A stretch of 64,000 nt of DNA from JAGPDB01 sp046331265 (GTDB lineage Bacteria; Actinomycetota; Acidimicrobiia; IMCC26256; JAGPDB01): the NCBI GenBank assembly GCA_046331265.1, contig JAXLRE010000001.1, positions 186,001-250,000 of the forward strand. Reading direction: 5' to 3'. Of the stretch, positions 1 to 8,551 are shown piece by piece. Made by a program: the position numbers and the translations under genes. How positions within the stretch are numbered: position 1 is the stretch's first letter; the number at the start of each line of letters is the position of its first letter. The notes beneath the pieces were generated by a model, which was given only the letters and a program-made list of their open reading frames with translations, searched no databases and had not been told where the DNA came from.

Positions 1-697
1 AACTATTTAGAGCTTTCTCAACTTCGTCATAACATTGTTGCGCACTAGCGATTGGATCATCTGCTGCGTAAACGGCTCTACCTAATGCAATCCATGTCGC
101 ACCGTCTCTTATTGCTTCAAATGGTGTAGCAACACGAGTTTGGTCGCCTCTATCTTGACCACTTAACCTTATTCCTGGGACGAGCATTTTTGCAGTTGGA
201 ACTTTTTCAGCGACATAACTTACTTCTAACGCTGAACAGACAAGGTCACATTTTGCCTGCTCGATTAGTGATAGGCGTTCATCAAAAGCTTGTTGGTCTG
301 GCGGCAATGAAGTCAACACTGTAATTGCAAGCAAAATGGGAGGTTCAAAACCAGCACGAGCTGCTCCATCATCTAAACCTTTTCTTGCAGCTTTAAGCAT
401 TTCTAATCCGCCTGAAGCATGAACTGTTGTCATTGAAATTCCTCGAGTCGCATGGACTTCTAGAGCTCGCCCCACTGTATTTGGAATATCATGTACCTTT
501 AAGTCAAGAAATACTTTTTTTCCTAAATCTCTAATTGCAGCAATTGAATCTGGACCGGCCTGAGCAAAAAGTTCGCTACCTACTTTTACATAAGAAAAAT
601 AATCTCCAACTTGTTTAATTAACTTGATAGCGTCGTCTAACCCACCAACATCAAGATTTAAAACCATTTTTTCTGTGACTTTTTCATCTAAATTCAA
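1..697 (-). CDS. pyrF: Orotidine 5'-phosphate decarboxylase, 3' end cut by window edge
   Basis: PyrF decarboxylates OMP to UMP, the last step of de novo pyrimidine synthesis. I translated this frame by hand: 232 codons are visible and the reading runs out at the left edge, close to the usual family length (about 230-240). The catalytic DxKxxD signature is present as FLDLKVHDIPNT, and the phosphate-binding loop appears as PGIRLSGQDRGDQ. The start is called as TTG at 695-697 because a strong ribosome site (AAGGAG, 704-709) sits 6 nt upstream; the first ATG in frame, ten codons later, has no such site. It is the last visible gene of the pyr operon, 14 nt after pyrD. The family call is secure; the exact end is unseen. 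Confidence 0.93.
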   Translation of the reverse strand, partial: MNLDEKVTEKMVLNLDVGGLDDAIKLIKQVGDYFSYVKVGSELFAQAGPDSIAAIRDLGKKVFLDLKVHDIPNTVGRALEVHATRGISMTTVHASGGLEMLKAARKGLDDGAARAGFEPPILLAITVLTSLPPDQQAFDERLSLIEQAKCDLVCSALEVSYVAEKVPTAKMLVPGIRLSGQDRGDQTRVATPFEAIRDGATWIALGRAVYAADDPIASAQQCYDEVEKALNS

Positions 698-711
698 TTT
701 ATACTCCTTGC

Positions 712-1653
712 TTAACTTGGCATCTCAGCAGCACCGATTAGATCTTTTATGTCTGCTACCCCGGTCTCAAAACAAAAATCTTGTAACTCGTTAGCAATAC
801 GAACTGTTGCATGTGGATCAGCAAATGTTGCAGCAGCAACACCAACAGCTGATGCGCCGCACATCATCATGGCTGCAGCATCATGGCCTGTCGAAACACC
901 ACCTGTTCCAATTATTGGAGTGTCAGGAAATTTATTGTGTACATCAAAAACACCTTTTTGAACTATCGGTGAAATACCTGATCCCGAATAACCTCCAGGA
1001 CCTTTACCCAGATTTGGCTTTCTTGTATAAGGATCAATGTTTAATCCCAATGCTGTATTAAATAACGTCAATAAATCAGCACCACCTTCTATTGCACCTT
1101 CAGCAATTTCAACAGCACTGGTTACCATTGGTGAAAGTTTTGCGCTCACAATAATATTTTCATCAAGTTCTGCACGTACAAGCTTAAGAATTTCACGAGA
1201 ATCATTTGCATCTTGACCAAATAGTTTTCCGCTCTCAACATTAGGACAACTCAAGTTAACTTCAAGCGCGACGAAATCATTTGCGATTGGGGCAAGCATC
1301 GATGCAGCCTTCGAATAGTCCTCATAAGACAGTCCCCAAAACGACATAATGAAACGACCAGGAATATCTTTTAACTTATGAAAATCTTCATCAATCCAAT
1401 TTTGAATATGAGGTCCAGGTAGACCAACAGAATTCATCATACCTGTAGGAACTCCAGCAACTCGTGGAGCAACATTTCCCGGTGATTCAAAAGGAGCTAG
1501 AGACTTAATTGTTATAGCCCCAATTTTTGAATAATCAACAACATCCAATAATTCATCACTGTGACCAAAGCTTCCTGAAGCTGCAACGATCGGATTAGGT
1601 AAAGTTATTTCACCTCGCGATGTTGAAAGTGTTGTCGAAAGATTAATGCTCAT
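712..1653 (-). CDS. pyrD: Dihydroorotate dehydrogenase, class 1 catalytic subunit
   Basis: PyrD oxidises dihydroorotate to orotate using FMN. The 313-residue protein has the class 1 signature EVNLSCPN, whose cysteine is the catalytic base of cytosolic class 1 enzymes, the glycine-rich stretch KGPGGYSGSGISPI, and a C-terminal phosphate-binding IIGTGGVSTG. It lacks the N-terminal membrane helix of class 2 enzymes. Sequence type resembles class 1B, which normally works with the iron-sulfur/FAD subunit PyrK, yet carB lies directly upstream (carB stop 1654, pyrD start 1653) and no pyrK is in the operon. Electron acceptor is therefore uncertain. Placement between carB and pyrF supports the pathway role. 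Confidence 0.93.
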   Translation of the reverse strand: MSINLSTTLSTSRGEITLPNPIVAASGSFGHSDELLDVVDYSKIGAITIKSLAPFESPGNVAPRVAGVPTGMMNSVGLPGPHIQNWIDEDFHKLKDIPGRFIMSFWGLSYEDYSKAASMLAPIANDFVALEVNLSCPNVESGKLFGQDANDSREILKLVRAELDENIIVSAKLSPMVTSAVEIAEGAIEGGADLLTLFNTALGLNIDPYTRKPNLGKGPGGYSGSGISPIVQKGVFDVHNKFPDTPIIGTGGVSTGHDAAAMMMCGASAVGVAAATFADPHATVRIANELQDFCFETGVADIKDLIGAAEMPS

Positions 1654-4600
1654 CTATGAATTCTCACTTAATGCAAGCTGGGTTGATTCGTATAGATTTT
1701 GCAAACTAACCACGTCCACTTCAACGTTACGCCACTGAGCAATACCTGAAGCCAATGCTCTTGCTGCTGCAATTGTTGTCACACAAGGAATTCTGTATTT
1801 AGTTGCAGCAAGACGTATGTGATCTCCATCACTTCTTGTGCTTCTTCCTCTTGGGGTGTTAATAACGAAATCTATTTTTCCATTCGACATTAGATCAATT
1901 GCATCGTCGCCAAATTCATCGCCGATCTTGGCGATAACATGATCAACAGGAATTGCGTTTTGAACTAATGAACTAGCTGTTCCTGTTGTAGCTGCGAAAC
2001 GGAAACCTAATTGCATATATTGTCGAGCAACTTCAATTGCTTTTTCTTTGTCTCTATCAGCAACAGAAATAAAGACTACTCCCGAATTAGGAACTTTCAT
2101 TCCTGCACCAATCTGAGATTTATAAAATGCTTCACCAAAAGTAGAACCCAGACCCATAACTTCACCTGTAGATCTCATCTCTGGCCCTAACGCCGAGTCA
2201 ACATTTGGAAATCGAGTAAAAGGTAAAACTGCTTCTTTGACTGCTACCCTGCTTGAGGAACGATAATCTATTTTGTCATCAATTATTCCTTGGCTTTTCA
2301 TCTCAGCAATACTTTGTCCAAGCATTATTCTTGTTGCAATTTTTGCGACAGGAATACCTGTTGCCTTAGCAACAAACGGTACTGTCCTTGACGCTCTCGG
2401 ATTAGCTTCAATAACATAAACGTTTTCATCTTGAACTGCATATTGAATATTTATGGGACCAATAACATTTAGCTTTTCTGCAATTGATCTTGTGTTGTCC
2501 ACAATAGTTTCAATCACTTCTTCACTAAGTGTTTGTGGAGGCAGAGCACATGCACTATCTCCAGAATGAACTCCTGCTTCTTCAATGTGTTCCATTATTC
2601 CGGCAATCATAAAATCACCGTTATTATCACGCAAAGCATCGACATCAACTTCAATTGCATCTTGTAAAAATCTGTCAATTAATGCTGGACGTTCACTAGA
2701 TAGACCACCTTCTTTTCCTAACGATCCAAAGTCGGATAGCTCTTCCATTGCTTGAACTAATTGTTTCTCGTCGTCCACAATCTTCATTGCGCGTCCACCT
2801 AAAACATAGCTAGGACGAACCAGTACTGGATACCCAATCTCACTTGCTATATTTGTTGCTTCGTCAACATTTACAGCTGTACCACCTGGTGGCTGAGCAA
2901 TTGAAATTTCTGTACATAACTTATGCCAACGGTCTCTATCTTCGGCCAGGTCTATTGATTCAGAAGATGTTCCTAAAATTTTGTAACCATGAGATTCTAA
3001 AATTTTAGAAAGCTTCAACGGTGTTTGACCTCCAAGAGCAACTATTACTCCTACAGGATTTAGACGATCACATATTGCGATCACATCACTTGCTGTTAGT
3101 GGTTCAAAAAACAACATATCTGAAGTGTCGTAGTCCGTTGAAACTGTTTCAGGATTGCAGTTAACCATCACAGGGGCATAACCAATTTCACGTAGAGCAT
3201 AACTAGCGTGCACACAACAATAGTCAAACTCTACACCTTGACCTATTCGATTAGGGCCTGAACCTAAAATTACTACTGTTGGTTTAGCTGGAAGAATAAT
3301 TTCGTCTTCATCAGAATATGTTGAATAGAAATATGGCGTCATAGATGAAAATTCACCAGCACAAGTATCCACAACAGAAAACGTTTTTGAAATTTCTAAT
3401 CTCTCAATTGTTTCGAATACTTCACGGAATGAACAATTCCAGAGGTAAGCAATCTGTTCAGGTGAAAAACCATCACGTAAGATTTTTTTCATTTCTTGTT
3501 TAGAAATAGTGCTAGATGTTCTTGACTCTATTAGTTCTCGAGTTTCTATTAACATCATTATTTGATCTATAAAGAATGGATCAATATTAGTTATCTCATG
3601 TGCTCGTTTTTCATCTAAAAATGTTCTTAGCGATGATTCGAGAGCGTAAATCCGATCTGGATTAGGAGTTGTAAGTAAATCTATTTTTTCTTCTTCGCTT
3701 AGTGAATCGATAGAACTTTCACTTTGATCACAATTTAAACCGAATCTTCCATTTTCCATTGAGCGAATAGCTTTTTGTAATGATTCTCTAAAGGTTCTAC
3801 CAATAGCCATCACTTCGCCGACACTTTGCATTTGTGTACCGAGTTCACTTGATGTACCTGGCAATTTCTCAAAAGCGAAGCGAGGTATTTTTGTTACAAC
3901 ATAATCTAAAGAAGGTTCAAAACATGCGAGAGTTTTCTTTGTTATGTCATTTTGTATCTCGTCTAAGGTATAACCAACTGCAAGTCTTGCTGCGATTTTC
4001 GCTATTGGAAAACCTGTTGCTTTCGAAGCCAATGCACTAGATCTTGAAACTCGAGGGTTCATTTCGACTATTAACTGTTCTCCTGTTTTTGGGTTAACAG
4101 CAAATTGAACATTCGACCCACCCGTATCGACACCAATGCGTCGCAAGATTTTAAAAGAAGAATCACGCATGACTTGATATTCTTTATCAGTTAAGGTCAT
4201 AGGCGGAGCAACAGTTATCGAATCTCCTGTATGTACACCCATTGCATCAAAATTTTCAATTGCACAGACGATTACACAGTTATCGTTTTTATCTCGAACT
4301 ACTTCTGTTTCGTATTCTTTCCATCCGATTACACTCTGTTCAATTAAAATTTCACCGATAGGGGAAGCTTCAAGGCCAATTCGAGCACGATTTTTTAAAT
4401 CTTCTTCATCGTATGCGATTCCAGTTCCGCCTCCACCCATTATGAAACTTGGGCGAATCATTATTGGGAAACCTATTTCTTTACCAGCTTCAAGTGCATC
4501 ATCGACAGTGTTTACAATTTTTGATTTACAGCATTTAAGGCCTATTTCTTCCATTGCATTCTTGAAAAGCTCACGATCTTCAGCTGTTCTGATTGCATCA

Positions 4601-4959
4601 GGATTAGCTCCAATCATTTCAACGCCATATTTTTCTAGAACACCATTATCTGATAGACCTAAACCAATAGTCAGACCTGTTTGACCGCCAAGTGTTGGAA
4701 GTATTGCATCTGGCCTCTCTAAGGCAATGATTGCTTCAACATGTTCAAGATCAAGAGGTTCAATGTATGTAGCATCAGCAACATCGGGATCAGTCATGAT
4801 GGTTGCTGGGTTCGAGTTAACTAAAACAACTCGATACCCTTCCTGGCGAAGCACTCGACATGCTTGAGATCCTGAGTAGTCAAACTCGCATGCTTGTCCT
4901 ATAACAATTGGACCAGATCCAATTACAAGAATCGATTTTATGTCCGTACGCTTAGGCAT
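1654..4959 (-). CDS. carB: Carbamoyl-phosphate synthase large subunit
   Basis: CarB makes carbamoyl phosphate from bicarbonate, ATP and glutamine-derived ammonia, partnered by CarA. At 1101 residues it has the usual internally duplicated layout. The N-terminal half carries a nucleotide-binding start (SILVIGSGPIVIGQACEFDY) and an ATP-grasp domain with FIMGGGGTGI and VEMNPRVSRSSALASKATG. The second half repeats this (VVILGSGPNRIGQGVEFDYC, then VIEANPRASRTVPFVAKATG). An oligomerisation region lies between them, and an MGS-like allosteric domain occupies about the last 140 residues. The start overlaps the carA stop in TAATG, which indicates translational coupling. No missing motif was noticed. 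Confidence 0.97.
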   Translation of the reverse strand: MPKRTDIKSILVIGSGPIVIGQACEFDYSGSQACRVLRQEGYRVVLVNSNPATIMTDPDVADATYIEPLDLEHVEAIIALERPDAILPTLGGQTGLTIGLGLSDNGVLEKYGVEMIGANPDAIRTAEDRELFKNAMEEIGLKCCKSKIVNTVDDALEAGKEIGFPIMIRPSFIMGGGGTGIAYDEEDLKNRARIGLEASPIGEILIEQSVIGWKEYETEVVRDKNDNCVIVCAIENFDAMGVHTGDSITVAPPMTLTDKEYQVMRDSSFKILRRIGVDTGGSNVQFAVNPKTGEQLIVEMNPRVSRSSALASKATGFPIAKIAARLAVGYTLDEIQNDITKKTLACFEPSLDYVVTKIPRFAFEKLPGTSSELGTQMQSVGEVMAIGRTFRESLQKAIRSMENGRFGLNCDQSESSIDSLSEEEKIDLLTTPNPDRIYALESSLRTFLDEKRAHEITNIDPFFIDQIMMLIETRELIESRTSSTISKQEMKKILRDGFSPEQIAYLWNCSFREVFETIERLEISKTFSVVDTCAGEFSSMTPYFYSTYSDEDEIILPAKPTVVILGSGPNRIGQGVEFDYCCVHASYALREIGYAPVMVNCNPETVSTDYDTSDMLFFEPLTASDVIAICDRLNPVGVIVALGGQTPLKLSKILESHGYKILGTSSESIDLAEDRDRWHKLCTEISIAQPPGGTAVNVDEATNIASEIGYPVLVRPSYVLGGRAMKIVDDEKQLVQAMEELSDFGSLGKEGGLSSERPALIDRFLQDAIEVDVDALRDNNGDFMIAGIMEHIEEAGVHSGDSACALPPQTLSEEVIETIVDNTRSIAEKLNVIGPINIQYAVQDENVYVIEANPRASRTVPFVAKATGIPVAKIATRIMLGQSIAEMKSQGIIDDKIDYRSSSRVAVKEAVLPFTRFPNVDSALGPEMRSTGEVMGLGSTFGEAFYKSQIGAGMKVPNSGVVFISVADRDKEKAIEVARQYMQLGFRFAATTGTASSLVQNAIPVDHVIAKIGDEFGDDAIDLMSNGKIDFVINTPRGRSTRSDGDHIRLAATKYRIPCVTTIAAARALASGIAQWRNVEVDVVSLQNLYESTQLALSENS

Positions 4960-6047
4960 TATTTATTACCCTTCCATTTATTTATAGACGAGATGAAATC
5001 ATCAAAAATTATGCTTGACTCATGAGGCCCGGGACTTGCTTCTGGATGATGCTGAACTGAGAAAGTAAGTCCATCTTTGAGCGCCAGCCCTTCAACTGTT
5101 CCATCATTTAAATTAACGTGAGTTATTTCCGCACCATCTATAGAAGCAGGATCTACAACATAGTTATGATTTTGGCTTGTTATCTGTATAGACATATCTT
5201 TCAAATTATGAACAGGATGATTTCCTCCATGATGACCAAATTCAAGTTTGTATGTTTCACCTTTTAATGCTCTCCCTAGTATTTGATGACCTAAACAGAT
5301 TCCGAATAAAGGAACGTTACCAACAAGAGAAGCTATTTGCTGATCGGCCCCAGTAACAGCAGCAGGATCTCCAGGACCATTCGATAAAAATACACCTGAA
5401 GGATTTCGGTCCATTACATCACTATGCAGTGTGTCCCAAGGAACAACCTCGACATAACAACCTCTTGAAGTTAGATGGTCAAGAATTGATTTTTTTATTC
5501 CAAAGTCATAAGCAACGACATAGTATGGGTCTAGTGGATTACCTACAAAATATGGTTGTGAGGTCGAAACAAGTTTCGCTAAATTTTGACCATCAGTACC
5601 TTGTGCTTGCTTTGCTTTTTCTTTTACCGCCGCTTCATCAGTTCCAAAGGCTGCCGGCAATGCTCCGTTATCTCTGATGAACCTTGTCAAGGCTCGAGTA
5701 TCAACATCACATATACCTGGAATGTTATTTAGCTTTAAATATTCATCTAATGTTGACGTTGCTCGCCAGTTACTTGATTTTCTCGACAAATCTCGAATGA
5801 CGACACCATTACAGAACGCTTTTTTACTTTCATTGTCTTCACTGTTTGTACCATAGTTACCAATTTGTGTTGATGTAAAAGTAATTATCTGGCCGGCATA
5901 ACTTGGGTCAGAAATAATTTCTTGGTACCCAGACATTGAAGTGTTAAATACTACTTCACCTGTAGCGACTCCATCTTTTGGAGTTGCACCACAAATTTCA
6001 CCTTCAAAAATTGTTCCGTCACTAAAGCTAAGTAATCCTTGGGTCAT
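4959..6047 (-). CDS. carA: Carbamoyl-phosphate synthase small (glutaminase) subunit
   Basis: CarA hydrolyses glutamine and channels ammonia to CarB. The protein has the CarA-specific N-terminal domain (SFSDGTIFEGEICGA, TGYQEI-type segment as MSGYQEIISDPSYAGQ) followed by a class I glutamine amidotransferase domain with nucleophile cysteine in GICLGHQILG and the His/Glu pair in SVQHHPEASPGPHES. I place the start at the ATG that overlaps the pyrC stop as ATGA (6044-6047), giving 362 residues beginning MTQGLLSF. The open frame extends upstream to 6071, but those eight extra residues do not fit the family and lie within pyrC. It is coupled upstream to pyrC and downstream to carB. Confidence 0.95.
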   Translation of the reverse strand: MTQGLLSFSDGTIFEGEICGATPKDGVATGEVVFNTSMSGYQEIISDPSYAGQIITFTSTQIGNYGTNSEDNESKKAFCNGVVIRDLSRKSSNWRATSTLDEYLKLNNIPGICDVDTRALTRFIRDNGALPAAFGTDEAAVKEKAKQAQGTDGQNLAKLVSTSQPYFVGNPLDPYYVVAYDFGIKKSILDHLTSRGCYVEVVPWDTLHSDVMDRNPSGVFLSNGPGDPAAVTGADQQIASLVGNVPLFGICLGHQILGRALKGETYKLEFGHHGGNHPVHNLKDMSIQITSQNHNYVVDPASIDGAEITHVNLNDGTVEGLALKDGLTFSVQHHPEASPGPHESSIIFDDFISSINKWKGNK

Positions 6048-7366
6048 CTTGTCGGATTTCCTTTCTCGCATGTCATTTCGCCACGCAAAAATGTGTATAA
6101 AACTTTTCCTGTTAAAACATGTGTGTCATATGGAGAGTTAACTGATTTTGAATGTAATTCGTTAGCGTCTACTTCCCATTGCGCATTTGTATCAAAAATT
6201 GTTATGTTTGCAAAATTTCCTGGTTCGATATCGTTTCCATGTCCACCATTTTCGTGTCTATCAGCACCAATAATTTTTGAAGGATTTATAGACATGACTT
6301 TAATTAGCTGCGCAAGTGTTAAAACGTTTGTTTTAACTAGATGTGTGTAGCTTGCACTAAAGGCTGTTTCAACACCTAACATCCCTGGAGGCGCTAATTC
6401 AATTCCTAAATCTTTATTTTCTTTTTCATGTGGAGCATGATCTGTTGCTATTGCATCAATTACTCCCGCTGCAAGACCTTGCTGCATTGCTTTAATGTCT
6501 TGTTCTTCGCGTAAAGGTGGATTCATTTTGAAGTTTGCATTGCCAGAACGTAACAGTTCTGAAGTTAGCGAGAAATGTTGAGGTGCAACTTCAGTTGAAA
6601 TATTTAAACCTAGATTTTTTGCTTGCTCGATAAGTGCTAATGCCTCTTTAGTAGAAAGATGTAAAACATGGTAACGAAGACTTTTACTTGCAAATGCATT
6701 GAATAACGCAATGTCTCTTGCAACTATTATTTCTTCTGCTACGCGGTGTCTCCCCTTCAAATTTAACTCTTTAGAGACAATGCCTTCATCTATCACACCG
6801 TCGTGAACCAATGAATGGTCTTCACAATGTTGGGCAAGAATTGCGTTATCAAATCCAGACAAAAGCTCAATAGCCTCTCTCATAAGTCGTGCACTTTTTA
6901 CACAGTCTCCATCGTCAGTAAATGTTCTTGCTCCTGCGTTATAAAGATCAACAAGTGGAGCTAATTCTTCACTAGCTCTGTTTTTAGTAATGGCAGCCGA
7001 TACAAAAACATCACACAATGCACTTTTGCTTCTGTTTTTAACTTCAAGAAAAGTATCGACATTATCTACGCATGGAATAGTATTTGGCATGCATTGAACT
7101 GCTGTCATTCCACCTAGAGCTGCAGCCCGTGAACCAGACTCTATGTCTTCTTTTTGTTCTTGACCTGGTTCACGCAAATGAACTTGGATATCAACAAAAC
7201 CTGGAGATACATGAAGCGACTGCGCATCTATTACATATGCATTAGCTGGTACATCTATTTTTGGTGATACTTCAACTATTTTTCCATCAGAAATAAGGAC
7301 ATCTAACTTATCTTCTTTTGAAGAATCGATAACAGTACCGTTGATAATCGCGAATACAGAACTCAT
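6044..7366 (-). CDS. pyrC: Dihydroorotase, type I (one metal-site residue changed)
   Basis: PyrC cyclises carbamoyl aspartate to dihydroorotate. The 440-residue amidohydrolase has the type I signature but with Gln61 replacing the first histidine of the usual DxHxH metal motif: it reads DIQVHLREPG. Other expected sites are present: FTDDGD (bridging aspartate region), QHCED, HVLHLST and ATDHAPHE. Some bacterial dihydroorotases (Bacteroidetes type) also have Q here, so the enzyme may be active with an altered metal site; an inactive partner-type subunit is possible. It is linked to pyrR upstream (ATGA overlap, 7363-7366) and carA downstream. The pyrB gene that often sits between pyrR and pyrC is absent. 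Confidence 0.92.
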   Translation of the reverse strand: MSSVFAIINGTVIDSSKEDKLDVLISDGKIVEVSPKIDVPANAYVIDAQSLHVSPGFVDIQVHLREPGQEQKEDIESGSRAAALGGMTAVQCMPNTIPCVDNVDTFLEVKNRSKSALCDVFVSAAITKNRASEELAPLVDLYNAGARTFTDDGDCVKSARLMREAIELLSGFDNAILAQHCEDHSLVHDGVIDEGIVSKELNLKGRHRVAEEIIVARDIALFNAFASKSLRYHVLHLSTKEALALIEQAKNLGLNISTEVAPQHFSLTSELLRSGNANFKMNPPLREEQDIKAMQQGLAAGVIDAIATDHAPHEKENKDLGIELAPPGMLGVETAFSASYTHLVKTNVLTLAQLIKVMSINPSKIIGADRHENGGHGNDIEPGNFANITIFDTNAQWEVDANELHSKSVNSPYDTHVLTGKVLYTFLRGEMTCEKGNPTR

Positions 7367-7938
7367 GGAATTTTCAACCCTTCAACGTCTACGCCATCTT
7401 GTCCATCTATTTCTTGAAGTAATACATTTACTCGCTCGCTACGTTTTGTAGGTAAATTTTTTCCAACAAAATCTGCTCTTATCGGCAATTCACGATGTCC
7501 TCTATCAACCAAAACTGCTAATTCAACTTTAGAAGGACGAGAAACTTTGGAAATTACATCCATTGCTGCCCTAACACTTCTACCTGTAAATAAAACGTCG
7601 TCGACAATAACAATATTTGAGTCTGAAAAGTCGACACCAGTATCGTTAGTTAAAAGCTTAGGAAACTTAGTTTCATCGAAATTTGCTATTGCTGCATCTT
7701 CAATATCTACACTTAAGTCATCCCGTGATGTTGTGATGTCTAATGAATAAACTTGCACATCTGAATTTTCTATTTCTGAAATAATTTTTGCTAGTCGATT
7801 CGCGACTAAAGCACCACGAGTTAGTAATCCAACTAAAACAATATTTTGTGAACCATTATTTCGTTCAATAATTTCGTGAGAAATACGAGTGCAAACTCTT
7901 CTAACATCATCGCTAGTAAATATACTTAGAGTTGCCAC
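7363..7938 (-). CDS. pyrR: PyrR: pyr operon RNA-binding regulator / uracil phosphoribosyltransferase
   Basis: PyrR senses UMP/UTP, binds a specific loop in pyr mRNA and lowers expression; many homologues also make UMP from uracil and PRPP. The 191-residue protein carries the type I phosphoribosyltransferase signature IVIVDDVLFTGRSVRAAMD and VGLLTRGALVANRLAK. The C-terminus RADFVGKNLPTKRSERVNV matches the PyrR family. The start is GTG at 7936-7938 with GGAGG at 7942-7946, a short 3-nt spacing; no better start was seen. It is the first gene of the operon, which it probably controls through the RNA loop at 7977-7993. In mycobacteria PyrR acts on translation rather than by attenuation; the absence of a U-tract terminator in this leader fits that. 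Confidence 0.95.
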   Translation of the reverse strand: MATLSIFTSDDVRRVCTRISHEIIERNNGSQNIVLVGLLTRGALVANRLAKIISEIENSDVQVYSLDITTSRDDLSVDIEDAAIANFDETKFPKLLTNDTGVDFSDSNIVIVDDVLFTGRSVRAAMDVISKVSRPSKVELAVLVDRGHRELPIRADFVGKNLPTKRSERVNVLLQEIDGQDGVDVEGLKIP

Positions 7939-7976
7939 AAGCCTCCATCAGTTTCGCTGAACTGCCTCGCATTTTG

Positions 7977-7993
7977 CGTCGCCTCACTGGACG
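7977..7993 (-). promoter_or_regulatory. PyrR-binding loop in the pyr leader RNA
   Basis: On the minus strand this reads CGTCCAGTGAGGCGACG. The Bacillus PyrR loop consensus is ARUCCNGNGAGGYU; 12 of 14 positions match here. The two that differ are the closing pair (A-U becomes C-G), so pairing is kept. The expected CC/GG upper stem and AGUGA loop are intact. It lies about 31 nt upstream of the pyrR ribosome site. A second small hairpin (CAGTT/AACTG) lies just before that site. There is no run of U that would make a terminator, so translational control is the more likely mode. Confidence 0.8.
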
Positions 7994-8009
7994 ATTTGGC
8001 TAAAAATAA

Positions 8010-8018
8010 ATTATAGCA
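8010..8018 (-). promoter_or_regulatory. Extended -10 promoter for the pyr operon
   Basis: The minus strand carries TGCTATAAT, a perfect TATAAT preceded by TGN (extended -10), 18 nt after the DUF2017 stop codon. No good -35 is seen, as is common for extended -10 promoters. Transcription would start near 8003, giving a leader of about 65 nt that contains the PyrR loop. This separates the pyr operon from the efp-nusB-clpS unit upstream. Confidence 0.65.
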
Positions 8019-8032
8019 TGCCAATAATTAAT

Positions 8033-8551
8033 TTACGAAAGATAGACCTGTTCTAATAGATCTTGTTGTATGGCAGTAAGCCAATCATATATTTGTCGTA
8101 ACTGAGCGTGAGGATCTGGAGATTCCACTACGTTTTGCTCTTCCGTGATGTTAAGTCGCGTACCTAATGCTAAACGTAAATCATTTAGACCTTTTAGCCA
8201 TACTTCAGTCTCTTCAGGTGAAAGTAGCACCATTTTCATTTCACCAGCATCACGATCAGGAGGAGCTGGTTCTAAACGGTTCAAAGTTTCGATCAACATA
8301 ACTAATGTATTTACTCGAGACTCTAAAAGTTCTGGATGGGCAAACGCAGCCCATGCCATTTCCGCATTCTCTTCAGTAGGATCAAGATAAGCTCGAGGAA
8401 ACAGTCTTTCTCTAACTGGGTCTTCTCCCAATGCAGGTGTTTCAATAATCGCTCTCAGATCTAAAGCAATGTCTCTAAATACAATTGATTCTTCTTCAAA
8501 AAGGTATGCTTCAATCCCTTCAAGAGTTACACCAAATCGACTGTTGCGCAT
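8033..8551 (-). CDS. DUF2017 family protein
   Basis: This 172-residue acidic protein matches the pattern of the actinobacterial DUF2017 family, which is typically encoded directly next to clpS; its biochemical role is unknown. It opens with a strand-rich segment (FGVTLEGIEAYLFEEESIVFRDIALDLR) and includes DPVRERLFPRAYLDP and NDLRLALGTRLNI. The last two resemble family-conserved stretches. The open frame extends to 8578, but the ATG at 8549-8551 overlaps the clpS stop as TAATG and has AAGGA 6 nt upstream, so I use it. Coupling to clpS suggests a link to N-degron proteolysis by ClpCP; that is inference. Confidence 0.8.
   Translation of the reverse strand: MRNSRFGVTLEGIEAYLFEEESIVFRDIALDLRAIIETPALGEDPVRERLFPRAYLDPTEENAEMAWAAFAHPELLESRVNTLVMLIETLNRLEPAPPDRDAGEMKMVLLSPEETEVWLKGLNDLRLALGTRLNITEEQNVVESPDPHAQLRQIYDWLTAIQQDLLEQVYLS

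Noticed and set aside
7363..7366. A broken or very short pyrB between pyrR and pyrC
   Set aside because: The two genes overlap by 4 nt, so nothing can lie between them.
7939..7976. Attenuator terminator downstream of the PyrR loop
   Set aside because: Small hairpins exist (CGCA/TGCG and CAGTT/AACTG) but neither is followed by a T-run; translational control fits better.
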